Shown one piece after another: positions 25,460-36,224 of a stretch of 64,000 bases of DNA (its first letter is position 1; every line of letters starts with the position of its first letter). Source of the DNA: Mimosa pudica. Its lineage: Eukaryota; Streptophyta; Magnoliopsida; Fabales; Fabaceae. The position numbers and the translations under genes were made by a program. The notes under the pieces were generated by a model. It did not search any database and had not been told where the DNA came from. It worked only from the letters and a program-made list of their open reading frames with translations. The DNA lies in contig JAKELP010000001.1 of NCBI GenBank assembly GCA_029929735.1, positions 5,843,001-5,907,000 of the forward strand, in the 5' to 3' direction.

Positions 25460-28060
25460 AGACATATAGTTGAAGAAGAAGAAAAGCCTAATGTGATTTT
25501 TTAGGTTGTGCTTGCATGATGCATCTTGCAAATTGTGTATTAGTGGCTAAGCCTCTCTGTTTTTTGTTTTTATGATTTTTGTTATTATTACTGATCTACT
25601 GCTATGATTAATACAATAACTTCATAAGAAGTTTTGCATATAGCTGAGATCTTGCTAAAAGAAGCAATATGAGCAAAAAGCTAACAGTTGCCATTGTAAA
25701 AACTTTTCACATAAGCATAGAAATAATTGTTGTAAAAAGTTTAGATTGTTGGAGGGAAAGTATAACTTTTTATTAATGGAAAGACAGTTTAACTTTCATG
25801 AGCTTAACTAACCCTGTGAAGTTGATTAAGTATGTATTTAATATAACTGTAGTTTTAGTTGATGACTATCCACTTTCTTTTTCTGCTTTGAATAATGGTG
25901 TCCTGACTTGGACAGGTAGTCTTAAAAATGTCACTATTTATGATATATGATCAATTAATAGTGCGATTTGCTATGCAGATAAAGTTTTTGATTTTCTATT
26001 GAACTAAACACGTTCTCCTTGCGTTTTAATGGGGATTTTTTGGACTAACAAACTCAAATTCATACGGAGATAGAGAGAGAATAATGAAAATTGTATAGTT
26101 AGCTGTATACATAATTAAGATATTTGTTTCCTGTTAAATCAAGACATGTGGAATTTCACACCGTAATACTTATGTCATAACCTTGAACTTGAACTTAAGA
26201 ATGATTGGTAATGAGATTCAATATAAGCATGCATTAGAATTGGAACTTTTTTTTATTGCAGTGAGCATATGTGCGGTGCAATTATCGCGTGTTTGAATCC
26301 AAATAAAAAATATATAGATGTTAGGTGAAATTAAATTTAAAATTAGATAAAATTTCATTGAATTGTTCGTACAGATCACGAGAAATTAAATTATGTTTGG
26401 AGAAACTAGCAAGAATTCACTATAGATGGTTGGCAGCTTAAGATTCTCGTGGCGTTGAAAAGCCTATATGCTACCTCCTCAACCAACAAGATGAAGTCAA
26501 ACAAAAAGAAAAACATAGTACAAAGCGATTGGTTTAACATGTAAATGAAAATTAAGTTATAGAGATGACATTTCGAGTTTTTTCTAAAAGATAAAGGCGT
26601 GAACTTTGAAGTAATAGCACATCCATTATTTGTTCATAACCAGAACAGCAGATTCTTTCATTTTTTTTTTGAATGCATAGAATGGTCAATTTTTGTGCCG
26701 ATAAAAAAATATAACTCCATTGAACTCAATTACAACATTGAATCTTCAGTTTTTCTGATGAAGCATCAAATACAATTAAACAAAGCAAAAAAAAAGTTAC
26801 AGAAATTTTTGTAATGAAAAATAATTATAAAGGGGTAAAATTAAAAAAAAATTAAAATTGAAAATACAAATAATGAGTATTAAAATACTAAAAATTGTTA
26901 TTGTTGGTAAAAAGGAAAATAACATAAAGGCACATGCCACTCTTCAAAATTTTGATCTTTGATCATACCCCCACCTTATAATCAAATCACATTGGAGAGT
27001 CAATGTTGATTTTTTTATTTCTATTTTTTATTAATGTTCATTCAAATTGTTACTATTATTTATGTTTTTCTAACAATAAAGATGGAGATAATCAAAAGAT
27101 ATATATGATTAGATTGAGAGAATTACAACATTGAAGTTTCTAGTTTTTTGAGTTGTTATTGACAACTATGAGAGTCTATTTGTTATTGGCACCTCAATGA
27201 ATTATATAAACAACTTCTCATACATTTGATTTGATATTACTTTGGTATTTAAGAACTTAAGTTAAATGTAATTAAAGGATTTTTTTGGGATCACCTTCCA
27301 TCATGCCTATTTGTAATTTCCCCTAAATTACTTTAAACAAAATCTTACATTAAATATAACTTAAATAACGTTTTAAATATTACTAATACTACATATCTTG
27401 TACGTGTTCCTATAAGCCCTCAAAGAAAAACTCTTATATGAATTTGGTAAATTACGTCATTTGTAGTATGCTGTATGACCAATTATAAACATATATAAAT
27501 AAAAAGGCATTTCAAACATATTTTATAAGACTTTTGAATAAATGGCAGATTAGATTAAAATATATTCGAAGTGTTTTTGGGTGATGATCAAATACAGAGA
27601 AATTCTCGCGTAAACCAAGTGCACCGTGTCATGTGTGGTCTACTATAGTCAATCACACATTAAGTCTGACATGAAATTTTCAATTTGACTTAATACCCTA
27701 TACACAACAACAAACTCATTGAAAAAAAATTAAATCTCATAGTGTTCAATGTTTTTTATTTTACAAGTTAAATAAAAATATTGTTAATAATTAGTTGAGT
27801 TTGTTTTTCAAGGTGTCACGTATTAAAAATTCTACTTCAGCTGTATATATGTTTATTCATGATTGACCAGACCACAAACAAACGCTAATTTCTCCAACCA
27901 CAAGTTACATGATACAGAAGGTTGATGGGATTGTATTACCCATGTCTATTTTCCCATTAAAAAAGAGTAGTGGTGTATGAAATCCATTTAAATTTAAACA
28001 AAGGAAATGAAGGTGGGGTTAAAGCACCTTTTTGGAAACACCAAAACAAAAAACAATTTC
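25460..28060. other. Intergenic AT-rich sequence
   Basis: After about 150 bp of likely SAUR 3' UTR, nothing was recognised. The frame at 26599-26814 has no domain. Confidence 0.5.
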
Positions 28061-28067
28061 CAACAAA

Positions 28068-28091
28068 AACACACACACACATACACACACA
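28068..28091. repeat. (CA)n microsatellite
   Basis: A short CA run interrupted by one TA, in the probable upstream or 5' UTR region of the NAL1-type gene. Confidence 0.8.
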
Positions 28092-28790
28092 CTTAACTAG
28101 TTAACTTTACCACACTTCCATATAACTTTCCATCATGCCAATGAATTTGAGCTGAGCTGAATCCCCTGTTCATCATTTTGCCCTTTACGATCTACATACT
28201 ATTCTCTTCGCCCTTTTCAATGAAGTTGTTATTCTTATAATCTTTGCTCCACTCATCACACTCACTGTTAGCTTCTCTTCAATTTTCTCTTTTCTTTCTT
28301 TACTTCCCACTTCTCCTTTCAGCTTGGCATGATAGTCTTTAGTGATGATTTTGCTGTACCTGTTCTGTTCTGGGATTTCCTTTTCTATCTCTATTTTATG
28401 TTGTGGGCTCTTTTTCAGTGTTTTTTATGATCCATGTTCTTTTTTTACTTTTTGATGCTCGATTGCAAGCCTTAGTTGCAGAAAGTTTGATATTTTGGTA
28501 GAGTTGTATGTTGCTATGTTTTCTGATTATTAATATGTTTTGGAAATTTTGTTTTTTGAAGGCCTGGTCATCCAAGTGTGAATTTTTTTTTTTTTTTGGA
28601 TCAGTAGGCTGTTTTCCTTGTGAAAATTAGATTTTAGGAACTTGATTCTGTTCATGGATATGTATCAGTTACTTTTAGTTGCTCTGTTATGGTGTGGTGT
28701 GTGAAATGATTTTCTTTGAGAGAAAATAAGATGCTTCATTTTTGTCATTGCTTATGGAAGTTTCTATATTGCTGAATCTGAAAATTTATA

Positions 28791-29019
28791 CTCCCTCCTG
28801 TCGTAAATATAAGACCTAATTGACTTTTCTAAAAAATCATTAAAAAAGCAAAATAAGTTAATTATAAATTGATTTACTTGATTTTTTCTCTTGAACTAGT
28901 TTATTTTACCTATAAACTATAAAAATATACCAAATATGTCATCATTTAATAACCTATTTCGCAACCTTAATCTCTCCAAAAAAAAGTCAATTAGGTCTTA
29001 TATTTAGGACCGGAAGTAG
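28791..29019. mobile_element. Stowaway-like MITE, family 1, in the 5' leader intron of the NAL1-type gene
   Basis: It begins CTCCCTCCTGTCGTAAATAT and ends with TATATTTAGGACCGGAAGTAG, with TA on each side (28789-28790 and 29020-29021). The interior matches 11303-11540 in the same orientation and 35181-35417 in the opposite orientation. Confidence 0.85.
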
Positions 29020-29672
29020 TACTTGCTTGAATCTGGGACTCCAAAGCTGTAGATGTCAGAATGAATCCCAGTTTCCTTTCTTTTTCTTCTTCTTTTTTAC
29101 CAGGTGATGAGTGTGTGCTGTTATTTGTTGATCTTATCATTGCCCTTTCAGGTCTCAAGTATTTCCATTTTTTTATTTGTTTAATGGCACTTATAGTTAC
29201 TGTGCAAATCAATGCGTGAAAAGTGTTTTCTTATTTGAGTGGGAAGCACCATAATTATTGCCTGCCTATTGCTTGTTACTTTCTTTACCTTTTTCTTTTA
29301 TTCCATTGTTCTAAAACTAAGATACATTTTGTACCATGGTACTCAATGTTTTGATTTGATTTGATTTTCTGTTGCCTTGGTTGATTGAGTGGAGGATCCA
29401 CTTTGTTTCTGTACATATTTCATTTGGAAATAGAAAATGTAAACTTGACTGCAGAACCTCCTGAATTTATTTCCTCTTTTATTTGACATCAGTAATCCAT
29501 CGAGTCTTTTATAGTTGATGTTATTTTTTCTGTCTTAAAATAAAGCTGCTGTTCGCTTTAGTTTGAACTTTGAACTTAGCTGGGAGTCCTATTTTATCCA
29601 TTCTTCTTTCGCATTTAGAATCCTATCCACCCCATTTTACTAAAACAAACTAAAATTTCAGGTTAAAGAAAG

Positions 29673-32150
29673 ATGGAGCGCTCCAGAATTAATACGAGGA
29701 TCCGTTCTTCTGGTTCAACTCCATCAGAAGAATCAGCTTTGGATCTTGAAAGAACATGTTGCAGTCATTCTAATTTGCCTTCGCTTAGCCCACCAACGCT
29801 TCAGCCTTTTGCTTCAGCTGGACAGCACTGTGAAAGCAGTGCTGCTTACTTCTCATGGCCCACGTCTAGTCGCTTGAATGATGCTGCTGAAGAGAGGGCA
29901 AACTATTTTTTAAATCTGCAAAAGGGGGTGCTACCTGACAACCTTGGTCGGTTACCGAAGGGGCAGCAAGCAACCACATTGCTTGAACTTATGACAATCA
30001 GAGCATTTCACAGCAAGATATTACGTTGTTACAGCCTTGGCACAGCAATTGGTTTTCGTATTCGGCGTGGCGAACTAACTGACATTCCTGCCATTCTAGT
30101 GTTTGTTTCCAGGAAAGTTCACAAGCAATGGCTCAGCCCAATTCAGTGTTTGCCTACTGCTCTAGAGGTTCTCCCAATTGTTTCTTCCAGACCCCACTAA
30201 TTCATTATTGAGTTAAATTATGGCTAATAGTTATGGCTAGTTGATAGTCTGGTGATTTCTTTTGCCTGATGCTGCATTTTGATAAAATGTTCTAATATTT
30301 CAACCAGGGACCTGGAGGAGTATGGTGTGATGTAGATGTGGTGGAGTTTTCGTATTTTGGTGCACCTGAGCCAGCTCCTAAAGAACAGCTATATACAGAT
30401 ATTGTTGATGATTTGAGGGGTGGTGATCCATACATTGGTTCAGGTTCTCAGGTGTTTCCATGCTCCCTTATGCATCTTCTTTAATGAGGTTACCTGTGCT
30501 AGAACTACATTGCAGATTTCAATCAAGCTGCCAGATTTCAAAGTGTTTCCTGCCTTAAACAGTGGCACCTCCTGAAAATTTTCTTTCCAAAAAATACCAT
30601 CTCTCTCGAGTCATCAATGCTTTGATGGATATGTTGGATATCTAACACCTTGTTCTATGTGTAGGTGGCAAGCCAGGAGACTTATGGAACTTTGGGTGCC
30701 ATAGTTAGGAGCCAAACTGGCCATCGGCAAGTTGGCTTTCTTACAAATCGACATGTTGCAGTTGACCTAGACTACCCGAATCAAAAGATGTTTCACCCAC
30801 TGCCTCCTACATTGGGACCTGGGGTTTACCTTGGTGCAGTGGAGAGAGCAACTTCGTTTATAACAGATGAACTATGGTATGGAATATTTGCAGGAGTAAA
30901 TCCAGGTAACTAAGATTTAAAAGTCTCATTGGTTTATTATACCAAATGCATTTTGCTCCCTACACATAAACATCATGATGTGGCTATCCTGCAGAAACTT
31001 TTGTTAGAGCTGATGGGGCATTTATCCCTTTTGCTGATGATTTTGATATGTCCACCGTCACTACTTCTGTGAGAGGCGTTGGAGATGTTGGCGATGTAAA
31101 AATTATTGACTTGCAGTGTGCAATCAGTAGCCTCATTGGAAAACAGGTGGTGAAGGTTGGAAGAAGTTCTGGCCTGACTAGAGGAACAGTTTTGGCATAT
31201 GCCCTTGAGTACAATGATGAGAAAGGAATATGCTTCTTCACTGATCTTCTTGTAGTGGGCGAAAACCAACAAACTTTTGACCTTGAAGGAGACAGTGGAA
31301 GTCTCATCATGTTAAAAGGTGAAAATGGTGGAAAGCCACAGCCAGTTGGGATCATTTGGGGAGGAACTGCCAACAGAGGCCGTCTCAAACTAAAAGTGGG
31401 CCAACCTCCTGAAAATTGGACAAGTGGGGTCGATCTCGGGCGCCTGCTTAAGCTCCTTGAACTCGACCTCATAACAACAGAAGAAGGGCTTAGAGGTTTG
31501 TCATTGGTTCTCGAACAGATGCCTTGGTTTTTTTCCCTTTATGTTTTGATTGATTTTTTTTATATTGCCATTTCTCTATCCACTGAATCAGAACCTTTTT
31601 GTTCTGAAATCTGATTTTCGCTTATCATAATTACTATACAACTAATGAATTAATGAAGGAAAAGACCAACTACTACAATGTCAAGTCATAACTGATTTTT
31701 TTGCCTGTAGTGGCAGTGCATGAACAAAGAGCTGCATCAGCCACGGCAATGGGCTCCACTGTTGGGGACTCCTCACCTCCTGATGGCATCCTCACTAAGG
31801 ACAAGACTGAAGACAAATTTGAGCCACTTGGCTTTCAAATCCAGTCTATTCCTCTAGGAGTTGAACCAGGGAGTGAAGAAATGAAACCGTCAATTGACAT
31901 TAAGACTGAATTCCAAGTAGAAGATGGAATCAACGTAGGAGGTCCCAACATAGAACACCAGTTTATCCCAAGTTTCACCGGGCGGTCACCGCTGCACAAA
32001 AATGATTCACTGGATAGAGCCGCCACCAAGAATTTATCATCATTGAGGAACGGCTGTGACGAGGATTTGTGTGTTTCGCTGCAGCTGGGTGATAATGAAG
32101 CTAAGAGAAGGCGCTCTGATGCCTCAACTTGTACTGAGGAACCTCAGTGA
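29673..32150 (+). CDS. NAL1: NARROW LEAF1-like trypsin-fold protein
   Basis: Rice NAL1 controls leaf width, vein number and cell division and carries a trypsin-like serine protease fold. Coding exons 29673-30167, 30308-30451, 30665-30905, 30995-31495 and 31711-32150 join in phase with GT/AG borders to give about 606 aa. Candidate catalytic features: TNRHVAVDLDYP (His), GAFIPFADDFD (acidic position) and EGDSGSLI with the nucleophile Ser in the usual GDSG context, followed by PVGIIWGG. The N-terminus is Ser/Pro-rich, and the C-terminal tail from about residue 470 is charged, with a basic AKRRRSD motif that could be a nuclear signal. The acceptor at about 29661, just before the ATG, shows a 5' UTR intron, so the transcript begins well upstream, probably near 28.1-28.3 kb. 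The readings that run on past 30167 or 31495 are intron read-through. Confidence 0.93.
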
Positions 32151-33352
32151 GACTTATAAGTCATTTTGAGACCTTGTAACCCATGTTACAACAACTGTAA
32201 CATTTTATTTACACTTATTGGCTAGCTGGTCTAGCAGCAAGCAATCAATGCGGAATTCTTGAAGTAAGTATCAGCTAAACTTTTAAGTGAATTAAGTTGG
32301 ATTATTGTTAACGGTTTCCCTCTCTAATGGGTTCCTTTTATTTTTAAGGTGTATTTCTATATTATTCCAGTTTTAGAAAGTAGTCGCATGCGACACAAAT
32401 TCATAGTTAAGAAGTGAATATTTTGATGAAGACAGTGTAAGAATTTCAAATCACTGGTTTCTTAGGTACTTCCATACGCGGTTGACGACTAAGTCTTCAT
32501 AAAACCAACTTCAATGATGCAATAGAATTGGTTTGGTTGGTTACGTGAGCACGAGATTACGAACAACTTGAGTTGTACAGTTTTAGTTTGATTTATTTTC
32601 ATGAGTTAAAAAGTAGAACTATGTAACGTGTCCATGTCTAAGTATTACCTAAAGACCAAAAGAGAAGCATTGAAAGTCACACGTTATTCTTTTTAGAAAA
32701 TGCTGTATTAGATGGTCCCAAAAACTGCAAACGAAAATGCTTATTTATAGCACCTACCCTAGTATGTTAAGATGGGGGATTGCAAACGAAAATGCTTTTA
32801 ATAAATATCTCAATATTTATTAAAAACAATTCAATTTCGTTAGAGTTTTATGACACCCTTGAGAGTAACATTTTAAATGAAAGAGCTTCTGGACTTGTGA
32901 AATAACTATAAATGGTGTTTCTTTCCCATTTTTAAGTCAAGATGGAAATAGGAAACGTAGTTCACCAAATAATAATGCAAAATAAAAAAGGGAAAAATAA
33001 AACTATCAAGTGGGTCATAAAAATGTAAAGTGCATCCGAAAGTGTTCACATTAATAGGAAACTGGGATGCCTATTAATTCATTCCAAGATAGGCTTCCGT
33101 TTGAATTGGACATTTTAAAGAAAAATCAGTTTTATTTCTGAACAAGCAGAAAACAAACCATCATGACAAAGTGAGTAGACTGTACATACTGCATGGCGTA
33201 ATAATTCACTCACTCCCACAATCTGCATCACAACAGAAATTGGAAGAACATGAAACGAATCTCACAGCACATGGCATTAGGTTACTTACATCAAGTACAA
33301 TGACCACTTTAGAAGCTTAGACTTAGTCTTAACAATTGCATCAGCATTTCTC
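32151..33352. other. Intergenic region between NAL1-type gene and peroxidase
   Basis: The first 100-150 bp are likely 3' UTR. The remainder is AT-rich with no recognised feature until the peroxidase TATA box. Confidence 0.5.
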
Positions 33353-33360
33353 TATATATA
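33353..33360 (+). promoter_or_regulatory. TATA box of the peroxidase gene
   Basis: TATATATA lies 58 bp before the ATG at 33418, leaving room for a leader of roughly 25-35 nt, a spacing common for plant genes. Confidence 0.65.
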
Positions 33361-33417
33361 GAAGAAGAACCTTGCAGCTTAGCAACCCACCTCAACATAC
33401 AAAACACTTCTTTAAGG

Positions 33418-34801
33418 ATGGCAAAGCAGTACTTATTGTTATGCATAGTGATTTTGAAGCTTGCTACTTCTTATTCAGCACTTGCAGGCTCCTCCAAGCA
33501 AGGCTTTGTTGATAAGAAATGTCCATTGCAAGGGAATCATGCACACCAAAAAAGATGCCCAGAAGCAGAATCTATTGTCTTCTCTTGGGTGCAGAAAGCT
33601 GTGTTTCAGGACTCCAGAATGGCAGCCTCTCTTCTTCGGCTTCATTTCCATGACTGCTTTGTCAATGCATGAGACTTTCTCTTGTTTTTTCTCCATCACA
33701 CACTTATATTAGCACTAGTAAATTCATACATGTGAGGCTTTTAAAGATGGTTTTTTTCTTTTCTTGTAGGGATGTGATGCTTCAGTTCTGCTAGATGATA
33801 CAAAGGGCCTCGTTGGTGAGAAAACTGCAGGACCAAACTTGAATTCACTGAGAGGTTTTGAAGTGATTGACGCAATAAAGTCTCAACTTGAAACGGTCTG
33901 CCCACAAACTGTATCATGTGCTGATATTCTTGCTATTGCAGCTCGAGATTCAGTTGTTCTGGTTAGTCATTTTTCCTGCCAAAACCTTTTCTAATTCTTC
34001 TGAATTCAAAATCTGATGATATGTTTGAATCTATTATTTAGTCAATCTGTTTAAGAATTTATATCATTAATTACCTTGCATGTTTATAAATGACAGTCAG
34101 GAGGTCCAAGTTGGGTAGTCCAAGTGGGAAGAAAAGACAGCTTAACTGCTAGCAAGCAAGCAGCAAATAACAACATTCCTGCGCCTAATTCCACTATTGA
34201 AGTCCTCCTCTCTAAGTTCAAGAATGTTGGTCTTTCACTACGTGACATGGTTGCACTTTCTGGTATTCTTTCTGTTAGACTCGAGTCTCCATAAAGTGAT
34301 AAACTATCATACAAAAGTCACTATATATACATGGTACAAAATAAATGTCTTATACTAAAAATAAGTGTTTTATTTATTTACTTTTTGGCAGGAGGGCACA
34401 CAATAGGAAAAGCTAGGTGCACAACCTTCAGTGCTCGTTTACAAAACAGTGGCAAAAGTGCACATGTGAATCTGGACTTCATTTCCTCACTGAAACAATT
34501 ATGTACATCATCAGGAAGAAACACTAATAACAATGGCAACACAATGGCACATCTTGACCTGGTCTCACCAGCTACATTTGACAACCAGTACTACGTTAAT
34601 CTGCTCTCTGGGGAAGGTCTGCTTCCTTCAGATCAGGTTCTTGTGAGTGGCAATAATCTCCAGACACGTCAGCTTGTCCAAACCTATGCAAAAGATCCCT
34701 CAGCTTTCTTTAATGACTTTAAGAATTCAATGATCAGAATGGGAAGCATTCCAGGATCTCCACGTGGCCAGATTCGTAGGAACTGTCGTTCTGTTAATTA
34801 G
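33418..34801 (+). CDS. Class III secretory peroxidase
   Basis: Heme peroxidases of this class oxidise phenolics with H2O2 in the wall or vacuole (lignin, suberin, defence). Exons 33418-33666, 33770-33961, 34097-34262 and 34392-34801 give 338 aa and the classical four-exon layout. A hydrophobic signal peptide occupies the first 20 or so residues. The distal site is LLRLHFHDCFVN; GCDASVLLD and VSCADILAIAARDSVVL follow; the proximal heme His is in GGHTIGKARC; and the C-terminus is RNCRSVN. Introns 2 and 3 are GT-AG. Intron 1 appears to be GC-AG: the codon for Asn ends at 33666, the next bases are GCATGAG, and the acceptor TTGTAG precedes GGATGTGAT. The mature N-terminus has an unusual insertion, KKCPLQGNHAHQKRCPEAES, with an extra Cys compared with the usual single-Cys start. 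Otherwise the gene looks functional. Confidence 0.95.
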
Positions 34802-35180
34802 CTCACATTATTACATGTCTTTCTTATCTAGATGGAATATTTATCCTAAGTAGAAGCTATATGGTTTGTGTCATGTTTCATTTCCACTCCAGTCCACTCT
34901 GTCTGTTCTTCCCTATATTAAGTGTTAGTGTGTCTGTGTGTTAATTTGCATGTGTGAGTTGATAAAAGAAAATATGCAAGTGTGATGTTTTTATTATAAT
35001 AAACTCGATTTCCCCGACCTATTTGTGTTGTGATCTGCGAATACAATGGCAATCATGCATGCAATAGTTTTAATGAATAAATTATCTGAGCAAGAAAAAG
35101 ATTCAACAATGATAAATAGACTAATGAAAGACTTGTACACAACTAAAAAGTTATAAAATTTTCATTTTGACTAAAATTTA
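34802..35180. other. Peroxidase 3' UTR and intergenic sequence
   Basis: T-rich sequence after the stop. An AATAAA-like signal is present near 34997 (TATAATAAAC). No other feature was seen. Confidence 0.45.
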
Positions 35181-35417
35181 CTACCTCCGGTCCTAAATAT
35201 AGGACCTAATTGACTTTTTTTGGAGAGATTAAGGTTGCGAAATAGGTTATTAAATGATGACATATTTGATATATTTTTAGACTATCCATTAGTTTATAGG
35301 TAAAATAAACTAGGTTAAGGGAAAAATTAGATAAGTCAATTTATAATTAACTTATTTTGCTTTTTTAAGGATTTTCCAGAAAATTCAATTAGATCCTATA
35401 TTTAGGACCGGAGTGAG
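35181..35417. mobile_element. Stowaway-like MITE, family 1, inverted copy
   Basis: Starts CTACCTCCGGTCCTAAATAT and ends ATTTAGGACCGGAGTGAG, flanked by TA. The interior is the reverse complement of 28791-29019 (for example GGTTGCGAAATAGGTTATTA against TAATAACCTATTTCGCAACC). Confidence 0.85.
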
Positions 35418-35801
35418 TATTAAAGGAGAACTTACAAATCATGGGAAAAAATATGTATAACAATACCAGTTCTCCTTTAGTATAATAAACTAAATTAAGA
35501 AATTCTACAAGGAATATAATAAACCTATTATTAATTCTTTTGGTGCAAACTTATGACTAACATTTTTTTGGTAAAAACTAATGACTAATATTTTGATACT
35601 TTTAGAGAGTAGACTTTGGACAATTTTTTAAGAATTCAAAGTTCGTTTTAGCTACAAATTCTTATTTTTCACAAATTGATCATTAGGATTTTTCAATGAT
35701 TAGATTATATCATTATAGACTTATAGTACACTGATGTATGGAAAATTGTGTAGAACCATTATTAAGTCGACTTTGTGGCATTAATGATTTCATAAAGACA
35801 A

Positions 35802-36041
35802 AAAAAGAGACCCATCATCCTGGGTTCAGTGGCAAAGGGATTGAACAATGAGCGTTGGGTTGACCACCACGTCGCGAGTTCGATCCTGGGGAGTGACACT
35901 TTGTTGTGTCTCCATCGCGGCGCTTGGGGAGGCATCTCCGTAGCTAAGTGAAACTGGGAGTAACCTACCTGTGTGGACAGAAATAAAGGATTTGTTAGTC
36001 ATGCTCCAGAGCCCTTAGGTGCCCTGCCCTTGGAAAAAGAG
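35802..36041 (+). mobile_element. tRNA-derived SINE with 8-bp target duplication
   Basis: The SINE spans 35810-36033. It has an A-box-like GGTTCAGTGGCAAAG, a B-box-like GAGTTCGATCC about 45 bp later, and a body with GGCGCTTGGGGAGG. AAAAAGAG flanks both ends (35802-35809 and 36034-36041). It lies about 180 bp upstream of the Iojap start codon, so it may sit in or near that promoter. It is not a tRNA gene, because no cloverleaf closes. Confidence 0.75.
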
Positions 36042-36224
36042 GAAATATTTTTGAACAAAAAGGATTAGTAAATGGGGATATTTCTAATGTTACCCGCGCC
36101 GTGACGACATGAAAGAAAGACGGTAATGCAATTAGCATTCGTTATCCTCACTCTTCTCTCATCTTAAAAACCACACAGAAGTACTTATCTGTTACAACTT
36201 ACGAACAAGCGTGTAAGTGTAACG

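Noticed and set aside
30168..30200. NAL1-type first exon ending at a stop at 30200
   Set aside because: The bases after 30167 are a splice donor and the protein continues with GPGGVWCD in the next exon.
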